This document shows, piece by piece, positions 10,765 to 23,715 of a stretch of 64,000 bases of DNA. The stretch is from Takakia lepidozioides (lineage: Eukaryota; Streptophyta; Takakiopsida; Takakiales; Takakiaceae). Position 1 is the stretch's first letter, and every line of letters starts with the position of its first letter. The stretch is taken from the NCBI GenBank assembly GCA_030704615.1, contig CM060732.1:15748001-15812000 (forward strand). Direction: 5' to 3'. The translations under genes and the position numbers were made by a program. Under the pieces are notes generated by a model. The model was not told the DNA's origin. It worked only from the letters and a program-made list of their open reading frames with translations, and searched no databases.

Positions 10765-11115
10765 TTAGGAACAGGCAAATTCAAATTTGATGTTGACCTT
10801 GAGGAACCCCTCATCTCTGTCTTTTCCATGTAGCTTATCCTTGCCAGGAAATCCCATGATCTCTGCCAATGCTGTTTGTCTTCTTTTATCTCCAAGGTGC
10901 ATGAGGTACACCAACTTCTGCATGTACCCAATACCAAACCCCAATCATTGTCAGAAGCTTAGGAAAGGCAAAGAAAGAAACCAAGAAGGTGTAGATGTGT
11001 ACCTTCCATGGTGCGACCTTAGGCGCCTCTGGGAGGATGGCTGGGGCTGCATGTCCACGAGTGATAGGCCTTGATACGGCCGTCCTCTTGGAAGGAGAGT
11101 GTTCAGGAGATTTCC
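10765..11115 (-). CDS. Possible two-exon 3' end of an unrecognised gene
   Basis: Exon b (10765-10917) encodes 50 residues beginning KLVYLMHLGDKRRQTALAEI and ending FEFACS before a TAA. It is preceded by a good acceptor (ACATGCAG). Exon a (11003 to about 11115) encodes SPSKRTAVSRPITRGHAAPA and ends at AAG|GTACAC. Joining them keeps phase 0. The residues look like a genuine protein rather than a repeat readout, but I do not recognise the family. The 5' part is not found, because a tandem repeat begins at the edge of exon a. It could be a gene remnant. Confidence 0.35.
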
Positions 11116-11118
11116 CCG

Positions 11119-12030
11119 TCGCAGTGCCCACTAGCTTTTACCTCCCATCAGATTACGGTTACGCATTTCCTAAGTCTTATGCCAATATCTCTTCCCAACT
11201 ACACCAACTATATGTATCATTACCCATTCTTTAGACTCTGCTCCCCACGCATAGCCCTCTATGCTAACCCACATTCCCCGTCATGTTATATCCCCCACAG
11301 GTACCGTTTGCCATGTATTATTGCTCTCCCAATTGATACTTACCCACTAGCTCCTTGTGCCAATCCTATATTCATACGAATGGTTCTCTCCCCACGGAAC
11401 AGAATCTATGATGCCTAAATACTCAAAATCGCAGTGCCCCCTAGCTTTTATCTCCTAGCAGTTTACTGTCACACATTTCCTACGTTATATGCTTATATCT
11501 CTTCCCAGCTACACCAACTATATGTATCATTACCCATTCTTCAGACTCTGCTGCCCACGCATAGCCCTCTGTGCTAACCCACGTTCCCCTCCATGTTATA
11601 TCTCCCACAAGAACCTTTTGCCATGTTTTATTGCTCTCCCAATTGATACTTGGACCCCCTGGCTCCTTATGCCAATTCTATATTCATTCAAACGGTTCTC
11701 TCCCCACGGAACGGAATCTATGATGCCTAAATACCCAAGATCGCAGTGCCCCCTAGCTTTTATCTCCCAGCATTTTACTGTTACGCATTTCCTACGTCAT
11801 ATGCCAATATCTAACCCTAGCTACACCAACTATATTTATCATCATTACTCATTCATTGGACTCAGCTACCCATGCGTAGCCCTTAGTATTAACCCTCGTT
11901 CCCCTCCATGTTATATCCCCCACAGGCACCATTTGGCTTGTATTATTGCTCTCCCAATTGATACTTGGAACCCCTGGCTAATTGTGCCAAACCTATATTC
12001 TTACGAACGGTTCTCTCCCCAAATCTTTGT
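11119..12030 (+). repeat. 311-bp tandem repeat, three copies
   Basis: Units start with TCGCAGTGCCC near 11120, 11430 and 11741, giving periods of about 310 and 312 bases. They share blocks such as CTACACCAACTATAT and GGTTCTCTCCCCACGGAAC. The last copy is shorter and more diverged. Long open frames on the plus strand (for example 11489-12127) are by-products of the repetition. No terminal inverted repeats or coding function are seen. Confidence 0.85.
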
Positions 12031-13269
12031 ACAGTGTCACGCAAAGCAACGACTACAAAAAATGTCACGGCAATCCTGCTACGTTCTACTCACAAATCTC
12101 CCCCCCCCCCCCCCCGGATCAATATAATCAATACCCCTAGGAAGGGTAAGGATACATTTACCCTTATCCTGATTTACCTGCACAACACTGGTTTGCACCT
12201 CCGATTCGAGTGTAAGTTTACAAAATACAAGGTATTTCTCCGTGAGATCATCCTCTACGTGTCCTACTGTTACTAAGCCTTGCTGCTCCCACATTTTCAC
12301 CAGGGAGAGGGAGAATCCCCGTCCATCTCATTTCTAACCTTCACAATAGCAGTCTGTGGGTGTCATCCATTATCCTTAGAATCTGGCTACCACACTTCCT
12401 GTCGGCCACAGTTGTTGAACTTGTACACTCTTTAGTTGTAATCCGTAGCCCTAGAGACAAAGTGTAATTTCTCCACATGTTCAGTTTGCAAAAAATATGC
12501 AGAAATTCATGTAAACAAGAAATCTTGAAAGCTGTCAATGCATTTGGCAACTCCAACACAGATTTGGACATTAAAACTTTTATCATGTAATCCTTCCAGT
12601 GAGTCTCTGCCCGCACACTAGCCAAGACTAGTCAATTCCTTACATTTCTACACAAACGGACAGCAGAGACATGTTCTTTCAAATGCAGCCTCATGAATAT
12701 TCTGTATGGCCTTGCCAGATAAAACTCCAGGGATTATGTCTGACATTAGTCACGCATCAACCCTGTTCCAAATTATGTCCAAGATTGTCCCTAGTCCGAC
12801 ATGATCCACAGTTTATTTACAGGTGCAAGAATGAGGTACAGGAAGATTCCCTAGAAGTAGCATGAAGAAGCTGTATGGCATTTACATGCAATTTACGAAG
12901 TTTGTAAATGCAGATCAAACAGAAATGTAACTAGCTGAGCAGATGTTTGAGACCAAAATGAGGTGTTCACCAAGGCTGGACACATCAAAGAGGAGGAGGT
13001 GACAAAGGTCCCATCCCTCTGGAGGTTGAATCCATGAGTGCCACATCCAAGTCGGACATGGGTGCTGCAGACAGCCCACCATACCAGGAAATTTCCCCAA
13101 GTTAGAAAGCAGTTCCTGAACTCAGATGCTGTGCAGAACAGATCCAAATGTGAAGGAGATCACTTCCTACGGCTAAATAAAGAGAAAGAAAGGAAATTAA
13201 GCCCAATTTCAAGATGCTTATTGACATTCATGAAGCTTTATGATTGCATGTGAGTGTCCTGAACATACG
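12031..13269. other. Mostly non-coding; one weak minus-strand exon candidate
   Basis: At about 12309-12178 on the minus strand an open stretch encodes KMWEQQGLVTVGHVEDDLTE and ends at a plausible donor (TGTGCAG|GTAAAT). It may belong to the same gene as 10765-11115, but I cannot connect it. A 17-base C run lies near 12100-12116. From 12350 to 13269 I see no convincing coding sequence, repeat family or RNA gene. Confidence 0.3.
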
Positions 13270-13698
13270 AGTGTTGGACGGATATTAACTTTTTCAATAT
13301 CCGCCGGTTCCGGGTATTACCAACATGACAAACAGCGGATCTGGGTATGCATCCGGTTATTAAGTTTACGGCTGAGATCCACCAGGTACTGACCAGTATT
13401 GGGCGGATATTAACTTTTTTTAATATCCACCAGTTCCGGGTATTACCAACATGACAAACAGCAGATCCGGGTTTGCATCCGGTTATTAAGTTTAGGGCTG
13501 AGATCCGCCAGGTACTGACGGGTATTGGCTGGATATCTGCCGGGTATTACACCGGGTATAGAATTTTTCATGTTTTCATATCCGCCCGTTACGCATCTAA
13601 CCCGGATCCTAAAAAAAGCCGGTTCCGGGTTCGGATACATTGATATCTGGGTTGATATTGTGCTGTTGATATCCTGATGACTCTATGTCCGTCCAACA
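13270..13698. mobile_element. MITE with 12-bp terminal inverted repeats
   Basis: The block begins GTGTTGGACGGA and ends TCCGTCCAACAC, a perfect 12-base inverted repeat. Inside, a segment of about 127 bases containing GGTATTACCAACATGACAAA is present twice in tandem (from about 13276 and 13403). The rest is rich in CCGGGTA/ATATCCG words. There is no coding capacity. The ends resemble hAT-type termini, but I could not find a convincing 8-bp target duplication, so the superfamily is uncertain. Confidence 0.65.
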
Positions 13699-13859
13699 CC
13701 GGAAAAAAAAATCCTTAAGCAACCCAAGGCCTAATTTTTGGCCCATTTTCTTGAACAACCACCAGATGGAGGGCACTGAGCCTCTGGTGAAGCTTCCCTG
13801 CACTGGCATACACCCAGCAAAAAATGCCAGAAGCTTCACACGCCCCTTGGACGTGTGTT

Positions 13860-16800
13860 CTACAAGCAGCTATTGGGTAAAGAATAGAGATAAGAAATGA
13901 GAGTCAGAGTACCCAGCAGGTCATCGTATGTCTCGCCAAAGTTAGCGAAGTCCAAAAGCAGTGGTGGCGAGGAAGGTTGCAGATCTGGGCCAAGAAGCTG
14001 TAATTCTGGCTCCGGTTTTCTGCTCCTAAATCTCTCCTCTGGCATAGTCCATTTATCAGCTCCAGAGGACTGCTGAGCTGAGCTTTTGCTGGCTGCTACA
14101 GCACCGCCTACTCTTTGCGTGCTTGCTACGAACTCTGCTCCATATCCACTGCTCTTTGAGACTAGTAACTTTCTCCCCCCTGTCTGACACTCCAAGGGCT
14201 GTGTATTCCCAGTGGCCATGAACACTGCCACTCTACTACTTTCAGAGCTGTTACCCCTGGGAGAAATAGGTGTGAAATAGTGTTCTGAACCAGAGTACCG
14301 AAGTCTCTCAGGAATGGTGTGGGGAGTACAGTTGGGCTTAGAAAGAGCAGCCTCACGAACAGCTTGTTTCAAAGATGCCAGCCCTTCGTCCCCCATATCT
14401 GCATGCCACCAGCGACATAAACACTTTCAAGGACAACTTCAGGTTACTGTAAAATGTATCACATTGAACAAGTGAATATATATTCGAAGCCATTCAAAAG
14501 TCCACCTACCAACCCTAGTTGCTGTATCAGTTCGAGGCAGTGTTTCTTTAAGCTATTTACATTGTGGTGCGAGTGGCATCTATGAGAACCTAAGTGGAGC
14601 ATGTATGGCGATGGTACAAAGTGCAGATTCAAAATAACTGGCGATGATATGAGATCTGGATCCTCCGTACTAACGTCCCTCCCTCCAGGATGGCTACAGG
14701 TGGCTCCCTCTTGCCGACCCTCTGGTGAAAAATGGGCCCACCAGATCAGGTTTTGGCAAAAATTCATCGTTTTTTCAACCTCGTTTCCTTTAACCCCTGT
14801 CGCCAGGACCTGCGCGAGGTCAAAATATTGGCGATATATCACCAATAGGGAATGGCTGGTTTGAGGGTTACTATTCTACTGTGTAGACTTCGGATATCAA
14901 AGATCAAGCACCCACAAAGCCCTGTGGGAAAGTGGTGCTTGTATATTCTTTCCCATTCAAAGGGATTCTTTCGAATGACAAGAATTATATGGCAGTCAGT
15001 CAGCAGCACTTTCATGGTTCTGCTTGTTCAATGTTAATGTCGCCTGATGCAGTGGACGCTAAGTTACAACATGAGAATGATTGTTGAAATTCATGATATA
15101 CAAGTGAGCCCTTGTTGAACCTAATGGTTGACAGCAGCAATACTGGGAAAATAATATGGAATGTAGGTACCCAGTGGTTCTTCAATGGCTGCATTTCCAG
15201 ATGCTGAACTGCCTGTCAAACTCTCCACTTCATGCAACCCCTCCATGGACTGAAATGAAGAAAAGCTGTTATTTTGGGGCTGCAGACGGCTAACTCTCTC
15301 CATGGAAACTGTCGAGGAGGATATGGACACATGGGGCAGTTTCAAATGAGGGCTGGGTGGCACCAGCTCCAAGTGCAGGGCCCCACTATTGCTGGCCTCT
15401 TCCACTCCTTGTTCTGTATTTGGTTCCTGCCACCAGAGATGTTTAGTTGTAAATAAGGTCAAACACAGCCATCTCTCTTCCTGTCCAAGCATTGCCCAAC
15501 AAGGACACTTGGCTAGAAGTATGTGGGAAGCACTCACTGTACAGTTGCTGCAGGCAAACACCAGCAGCTACTTCTAAACCAACTTTGCAAGAGCCTGTTT
15601 CATTCCAACCTTGGAAAGTGAGTCCATGTGCAGCAGAAGCACAGAAATGCCATAATGAAGTCCAACTCAACAGGCTGTGATATACATGCAGATAGTCCTG
15701 ACACTTGGCTTGCAGATGACCTGACTAAACAGACTCGGCTGTTGTGAAGAATCCCTTTGCATGACTCCATGGACTCTCTGGCAACGTCGGAGTCCATCGT
15801 TTCAAGCCACAGCCTCTTTTGTTCATATGCTTCTACTATTTTTGCTTTGTTGTTCGCCTATTCGTGGGAATGTTTGAGCGCGGGGAAGTGAGTTACATTG
15901 AGTTTACAGTGCAGACTTGAATGGAAGTATTTAGGTCTTTGCTAACAAGTACGACTCATTTAGCGGACACCAATTGAGAATCGGCCTTTCCCTTGTCACA
16001 CTGTCTTGTTCGAGGCTTGTCCTCCATATAGCATGTGTGGAATGGCATTGACAGCGGCATTTCAACCTTTTGGCACTAATAAAAAGCACAACACTACTCT
16101 GAAGAGGTAAGTACCCTTAAAGAGACTGCTGTATGGTGAGTTGGTGAAAAATCAATAAGAGCAGATTGGGCAGCATTGGAAGCAGATACAACATCAGGGT
16201 CATCCACTTGTTGGCGAAGACTTGCAATGGCTAACTCCATGCCCGGCATTGAGTCTTTCAACTGTTTCATAAGCACCTGCTCTCACAACGACAGATCACA
16301 CCACTTAAGTCATGCTCCACCGTAGAAAGTAGAGATTGTTAGTACCATAAACACTTGAAATACACACAAGACAGGGAAAGGACAGATGCACATCTGGTAA
16401 ATATAGACCCTGCAGGATACTTTCACCTGGAGCTCATTAAATGGGATTTACAACCAGGGTAGAAAACTCAATCAAATTGCTAACCCAGCCAGTAACAGTG
16501 TGGTTACAGTCTGTTGAGGGTTTGACATCACAGCGAGCACTCCACCACACTACAGATAACCACAAGTGCCGCTCCTGATTTCTAAGGAACCAAACAAAAG
16601 GTATTAAATTCCGCTGGGACTTGTACTTGATGCTGTCCTCATGGATCACTTTGTCAGTTTCCTGAAATCTACTTGGTCTTCCTTCCTCTTAGGCAGTACT
16701 TTGAAGAACCCAGTGTCCTTGAAAACTTACTTGCTCAGCCAACAGATGTAACTAACCTTTACATTAGCAAGGTGTTGTTGGTGCTCTGCCAGTGTGGCAT

Positions 16801-19800
16801 GCAGAGCATGTGCATGCCCATCCTCCCCACTGTCCAGGGCATCTTTCATGAACTCTGGGCCTGCTCCATCATTTGATCTTGCCTTGAACAACCCAAGAAA
16901 CCTACGATAAGTCGACCCCTTTAAGGAAGTTGGAGGCTTAAGCCAGAGCTCTTCAACTGCACAGTGTTGCATAATATATTTCAGGCCAAAACCACCAGTT
17001 TCAACAGACAGGTTATGCTGATCTACCGTCCACAGCGGGGTGCTAGGACAGAACTTTGCTTAACTGACTGCTGGAAGGTGGTTTGAATGCTGATTGCGAC
17101 AAACAACAAAGTTTCTGCATTAGCAGCTGTTTTCGTTATAGAAACACAAGCTGCCAGATATGATGTTTGACTTTAACCTCTCCTGGATGGAAAGGTTCAG
17201 CAAGGGAGTCATGTCAACTGGAGCAGAGCGCGCATATACCAGACGGACAGTTTGCTTATGAATCCGCTGTAATGCATGGGTCCACCGGCGTAGGACCTCA
17301 GCAACATCCAATGCAGGTGTGCCTTTGACAGATCTATCATCCACTCTATTGTGCATGTCGTCATTTAGCAGTCCTTCAGTGGGTGGCCTGTTACTATGAA
17401 CCATTTGCATCCCTTCCTCGTCAAACCTGAGCCTTTGGTTTGCATCATCAGGTAAAGAGGCCGGAGTCAAGTCCCCCTGGATGCCACTTGAGCCACGATC
17501 CATCGCTGCACGAAGTACTGCTCCATCTATCCGATACCTGCATGAGGTTTATATTTCCAGGGGATGACTTATCTGACTGGCCCAACATTCGTCACCACAG
17601 CTCCATCATTTTGACGTTGGCACTTCCTTTGACCTCAACACTGAACAATCAGCTAAGAACCCAACCACTAAGCAAATCTGAACATTCTTCCATGATTGCA
17701 GAACAGCCTGTTGGCAACTGCTCACAGCAGGGGGCTTTCAAGGCTCCAAAAAGCCAACCCAAGGATGGAATGGAAAACAGTGAGGGTGACCTAGATTCAG
17801 TCATGGAGATGAAGCTGAAGACGACAAGCAGGTGGCTATACCTTTTCCACCAAAGAAAAGTAACAACAATGCAAACAGGTCTGTTAGCATTTCCAACAAC
17901 TTGCCTTACGGATGGTATAGCTTGAATCTTGTCACCCAATCCATTGGGCCCACAGTGGTCTCTCTGCATACTTCTAAGAGTATCAGAGGAGCCCACCTAC
18001 CATTTTTAGTCAACCTGTACTGCTCTGCTGGGAGTTGTACTGACACTAGCAAGCCAATGGTCTTTCCTGGGAGGTAAATTAGGTCCAGTAGGGTGCATGC
18101 CTTGCGTGTAGGCAGCAGCCTGCCACTGGGGCCATTCATCGAAGTCTTCTGATTTTTTCACAGGCCTTCACCCATGGAGATATCTACAAACTCTGTTGCA
18201 AACCCAACAGGGATAGTATATCTCAGCCTAATTCAAAGCAGGGTCTGCTCAAGATTATGCAACAGTAGGGGTTCACGTACTAAATATTTCAATACCTGTG
18301 CTCTCGGTGCGCAATCAGGTCCTCAATGGGTCCTGATGCCAGCTTTGCATTCCGTTCTGCAATGTACAGGGATAGTATCATTAGGTTCCCCTTTCTCTGA
18401 ATCTATTAGTGTGCATGCAATTATAATATAGTATTCAAATAGTGCCAATTTCAGACAGTCTGATCAATTTTCAAGTCGGTTGATTGGTTCCTTTTCAGAA
18501 CAAAGGCTCATTGGTAGGACACAGGGCCTTAGTAAGTTTGATGGCACATGCATCCATGTGGAGAGCTATACTGCATGCTGCACCCAGACACTGGAGCTGG
18601 CAGCATTAATTCTTTAACAAGATTGGCTGTATCATCAGAAGGCTAGACATGCTAAGTTTGCACTAGATTTGAGTCATAACAGAATAAAAGCCACCATATT
18701 TGTCACATGCCACAGCCCAGCAGCAGAAGCAACCCCTTTCAAAGAAGGTTCAGTCAAGTAGGCTTCAGTAGCACACACCAAAAAACTCCTGAAACTTCAA
18801 ATTAAAATTCTCCTGCGACAAAAACTGCTGTTACACAATGTCGAAATTCGAATTTCCATGTTTATGGACACAAAATGTTTTTAGCCTACAAAGACTACTC
18901 AAACAAAATAATTGGGGCAACAAGTGTTCATACCTGCGTGAGCCAAGAGGGATTCCCATAGCTGAGTAGCTCTAGCAACGGGAATTACCCTTGGATCTGT
19001 GGCCAGTGCTCTGAGATCACCCGCAGGGCTTTCCTCTGAAATTGCTTTTCCATCCTGCGGATCTTGTAGCTTTTCCAGCTCCTGATGCAAATAGGCCTGC
19101 CATTTCCTTGCCAGATTACTTCAGAGCTGTGAACATAGATTGTAGCAAACACCATAAGGCTTATTTAGGACAGAGGCAACCACTGATAATGGGATGAAAC
19201 AGGAAATGAAGCCCCCAGAACTTTCCTTCTAGTATATAACAGCATAAGCATCGTGCTAAGGAAGGAAATTTTCAGCTGCTTTTCACATTCTAAAGACAAA
19301 AAAAATCATTTGTTTGCAAGGCAGTGAGCTTTACACATGAATGCTTCACAATTCTGCCTGCTAGACAGACTCTAAAGGCCATTACAGCCCAAGATTGACA
19401 ACCCAATTCAGCACTGGGTATCATTTTGGGTTGTTGTCAAGAGTGCCCCACATGCACTAGAATCCAAATGAATGAAAGCCCAATCTCCTGCATGTGCCAA
19501 GTGCTGAGATGCCATGTGAGGAGCCAAGTTTGAAAACTCGATGCATGAGGCACTACAGGAGGAGAGGCAGTGCGACATCAGGATGCCTGTCAGGTTGAAA
19601 TTGAGAACCCGGGACTTGGGGACCTGCGCTGGTTTCTCGATTTATGCTGACTTGGGTGACAACTAGGCGTAGAGGCTACGAAGCCCAACTTCAAAATTTC
19701 AATAAATTGGCATTTCCAACATCAACTTGGGATTCTCGCTACGGCTGTATGTGAAGTGGTCCTAATTTACCATCAAAACCTCGCCTTGGAGGTCATCACC

Positions 19801-22530
19801 CTACACAATTTACTAAATTACAAAGGTATTGCAATAGGAATCAACCATTTGGACAACAAAGGCTCATGCATGCAGAAGTCAAGATACCAACCTTGTCATG
19901 AACACTATATTTGACAAAATCTGGTGGACTGGGGTCACAAATATCTGGATTGTTGTTGCTGGGGCTTCACTACGTACCATAGGGAGCCAGGCCCAGCTTC
20001 GCACGATAGCTCTCTCAGCAAGCCAACCCACATATCTGCAGGCTATGTGAACTATTCCCACTTTGTAGGCACAGCCACGGCTTGAGATGCCAGTGAAATG
20101 ACCTATCTATACTGCAAGCACAGCTTTCATTAGAACAAGTGCCAAAGCCACTGGGTACCTCCTCGGCACACAAAGAACGGTACTCAGCAGTCATGTCATG
20201 AGCCAGGCTCGACCAGATGCTCTGCCTCCGGACTGCTGTTGCTGCCCCTTCTAAGAATCTCCGTCGCTCTAACGCAATCCGAGCCTGCTCCCATTCCAAA
20301 TACTCCTCAATTGCATAACACCTTTGATCAGACAAGACTTAATGTGATGAGGCAAGGCAACATCCTTTGAAGCATTTGCCTCCTACAGAGCCCTCCAATT
20401 TATATGTATATCCCTTATTCCATCCTTCAAATAAAGCCCATCATAATAAATAGAATTGCATCTTCTTGATTAGTCTTGAGAAGAATAAGCACTTATGAAC
20501 AGACATGGCAGGGTAAATTTTAAATAATTATTTTTGTTGACCCACATCAACACGCTCCTATCTACAAGTACTCAGCTAACACCCACAATGAGTACGAGCC
20601 CTGATTCAAGCTTCAAGGTAGGCACTGCCTACACATTAGGAAGCACAGGTACATCTGGTCATCCCACCATCTGCCATAAAAAAAGTAATGCTCTGAGGTA
20701 GTGACAGTTTAGACAAAGAACAGCTATGTCAGACTAGCCTTGAGAGTCAGGAGGTGGATTCCCCAAACAAAACTTATACCTTGGTGACTCCAAGAAGGGC
20801 AGCTGCATGCGAATTTTGAGAGACAACTTCTGTCAAGGAGGCTGGTAAAGGATTGGTTGCCACATCAGTAGGAAAAGTGCGCCTGTGCACCTCTCGCAAT
20901 GCATGTGCTGACAGTTGCCACAACAGCTCCACAAATCTACACGATCCACCAATTGCATTGATGAGTTTCAATCTGACAATTTGATGATTTAAGCTTATGT
21001 CCATGCAAATGGCATGGCGGTGTGGGACAGCTCATTTATTGGCAGCAAAGGAGTGGCCAAGTCATGAACCACATTCCTCTGACTTGAACAATTGCATTGC
21101 ACTCTTTGTGCAGGCATCAACCTTTACCCATGGAATGATCTGCATACCCAACCCAGATGCTACCATCTGAAGGCCACCTTCACATCACCTCAGATTAAGT
21201 CTGGCAGCTTGTTTTGAAGAAGCATGTTTGAAGTCTCAGAAAAAGATAAGAAATGTGAACTGTACCTTTGTCCACAGCAGGTGGCCAATGATGAAACACG
21301 TGAATTGCTGCGGGGCAAGGCTCCTTGGGCTTCAAGGTCATTGATCAGCCCTTGTACTATCTGCATTACAATGGACACAGACAAATGAGCTACTTGATGA
21401 TCTCTTCAGCAGCAAGTAGAACCCATTAAAGACAGGAAGGGCAGCAAAAGAAGATTTTCATGACAACCGGCCATTGCTGGATCAGGCTATTTGCAACCCA
21501 GGTGTGAAAGCACAAGCTCTGTACCATAATTACTATGAACTTTGTCTCCTTTGCTGCTTGCTGTAAAGGAAGTATATAAACCACCCCAAAGCATTTCAAA
21601 AGGTGCACATCTTCACAAGTCCAAAGAGAAAGCCTCACTTTGCGGAAGTCGCGAGATTGCGCAGCATCAAAGATGGGCCACACTCCAGCAAAGTCCTGTT
21701 CCCTCCACACAATGCAATTGATTGCTTACTAAGAACCACGGGTGTAAAGGATATTTGATGGAGTGAACCAAAGGGGAATTGAGAAGTGCAAGTCTTCAAA
21801 GTAACATGTGCATCACCATTATGCAGTTGACACAAAACCTGGAAGCTTCTCTATAATCCAAGAAATGAAAAACATTGAATCAGATGTGGTTACTGTTCCA
21901 TCATCTTCTTGCAGATCTGATACTTCTTGAAGATGATGTGTTAAGACAATGTCTGGAGGCACGCGATGAATGTAGGTTGCTGGTGATCCCATTCCATGAT
22001 ATATATAGAGAGAGAGAGGGATATACATATGTATCCATATCACAAGGGGGACAGCCACTGCTGCAGAAACCCAACATTACATCATGATAAGTGATGTCAG
22101 ATCCCCGGAGAATTGCAAACCTTTAATTTCGAGATATTGATCCGACGTTAAATATCAGTTTGGAAGGGTGACGAAATGCACATTACACAGTAAATGCAAC
22201 CCTGAAACTGGAGCGAGTATGACATGGAGTAGAGAAGAGAAATGCCTTGGCAGAAAGATATGGGCCCCGCAAGGCACACAAAAGGAAATGAAGGAGAGCT
22301 TCTCCTACTCGTGGATTGGAATGCCTGAAGAGACCTGCACGCGTGCCAGCTCCCGGCCCAAGCACGGAAGCATCTAGCCCCAACAGCAAGCAATTGGCAT
22401 AGAGTGCTGCTTCCATCTCTCCCTCTTTCTCTTTCTCCTTTTCCTTTTCCTTCTCTCGGTCTCGCTCCTTCTCTTTCTCTCTCTCTTTCTCTCTCTCTTT
22501 TTCTTTGAGCAGAGCCGTGAGGGCCTCCAT
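13860..22530 (-). CDS. AUG6: Augmin subunit 6 (HAUS6-like), 12 exons
   Basis: Augmin binds existing microtubules and recruits gamma-tubulin for branching nucleation in spindle, phragmoplast and cortical arrays; subunit 6 carries the conserved HAUS6 N-terminal domain. Exons (minus): 22530-22246, 21695-21639, 21360-21266, 20936-20780, 20284-20159, 19096-18934, 18356-18296, 17537-17240, 16882-16757, 16276-16115, 15426-15171, 14398-13860. All phases join without frameshift, giving 774 residues, close to land-plant AUG6. Recognisable blocks: [10 protein letters not shown] and [12 protein letters not shown] (exon 1), [15 protein letters not shown] (2), [16 protein letters not shown] (3), [20 protein letters not shown] (4), [17 protein letters not shown] (5), [15 protein letters not shown] (7), [15 protein letters not shown] (8), EHQQHLANV (9), [10 protein letters not shown] (12). 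The N-terminus has an unusual Lys/Glu-rich stretch (residues about 9-38). Exon 1 appears to end at a GC donor (AAG|GCATTT). A GT at 13912 could instead splice to an unseen last exon, so the final 17 codons are uncertain. Confidence 0.93.
22418..22508. repeat. CT-rich microsatellite coding the KE-rich AUG6 N-terminus
   Basis: The plus strand is a CTCTTT/CTTTTC-type pyrimidine tract. On the coding (minus) strand it becomes GAGAAA-type codons for alternating Lys, Glu and Arg. It lies inside exon 1 of AUG6, between the start codon and the first conserved block, and is likely to vary in length between individuals. Confidence 0.8.
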
Positions 22531-23465
22531 GACGTCTGGTGTGGTCCACTGTGAACAGATGTTCGCAATGGTAACAGACAGTGCGAGGACCCGCTATGGT
22601 GATAGTACAGGTAAAAATGGGACAATGCTGCACCCCGGTCTTCTCCACTGCCAGGAAAACCGTGTGCCACCCAAGTACAAGAGTTTCCTGCTATTGAAAG
22701 CGTCAGAAAACAGAAACGAGGATAAAGATCCACCCTAAAAACTCGGCAACCGGACAAGGCACAAGTGCCAAGGTTTCTACAAACCAAAAACAAATGAAAA
22801 GGTGCTGCAGGTTCGTCTAGCGTCTTGCTTTGAGATACCAACAATATACGTCAATTTCCACTGACAAAGAAATAGCAGAAAATCCTCTGAAGGTGACGAT
22901 CCACACTACAGCTTTGATGCAGGGCTGAAAAGCTCAAAGCTCGATAGCGGGCCAAACACACTATTTGGGACCTACCAAGCTTACAAAACAAGGACTTCAC
23001 TTCTACCGAGAAGAATGGCCTCGAATCCAGGCGATTAATAGAGATATATGCAAAGATGCAGGAGTGCGAAAAGCTGTTGCATTCAAAGGCAAACACGAAT
23101 CGCTCACTTCGAGGCTGTAAGAATGGTTCTGCTGCCGACTCTCCCTCTGCGACCAGCGCCAGATTTGCGTTTAGCCACACCGCCAAAATGGCCATGGCTT
23201 TCTCTCTGTGCCAACACCATGTACCAAAACCCTCATGCCTTTATTCCAGGTTAGTCAGGGTTTACACAAAAAGTTAGTGTGCGCTAAAACCGCGCTAGTT
23301 TGGAGGCAGCTGAATTAGTGGCATCGTTCGCGGCTGCACATACGTGGCAGTGAGGCGGTACAGTAGCTACTGCTATGCATACCGCAGCTCACTCTCTCTG
23401 CACTTTATTATTTGTTTTTGTGCCGGCTTGCAAATCTACGAAGACTGTGCGGTTGATCGAGGACT
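22531..23465. other. Upstream region of AUG6
   Basis: This holds the presumed promoter and 5' UTR of the minus-strand AUG6 gene. I see no TATA box at a decisive position and no second gene; open frames on both strands lack recognisable motifs. A divergent promoter is possible but unsupported. Confidence 0.4.
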
Positions 23466-23715
23466 CCGCGATGATCGTTTATGGAATACTTTTTGACCAC
23501 AAACCCTGTCCCTGTTCCGCCCGTCGCTGTCCCCTGTCACTCCCATAACAAACCCTGTCACACCCATAACAACATCAACTCGATGTTCTTCACAACAAGT
23601 TGTTATGGGTGCAGATGTGGTCAAAAAGTAATCACTAAGTGTGTACCATTTGACCACATCTACACCCTTCAATACATCAACGTGAGGTGCCACAAGATGC
23701 TTCAAACCAAAGCAT

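Noticed and set aside
11071-12127. 115- and 212-residue plus-strand ORFs with YTNYMYHYPF repeats
   Set aside because: They read the 311-bp tandem repeat and have no start context or homology.
22148-22844. Other minus-strand frames across AUG6 exon 1 and upstream
   Set aside because: They are shadows of the KE-rich coding frame and the 5' flank.
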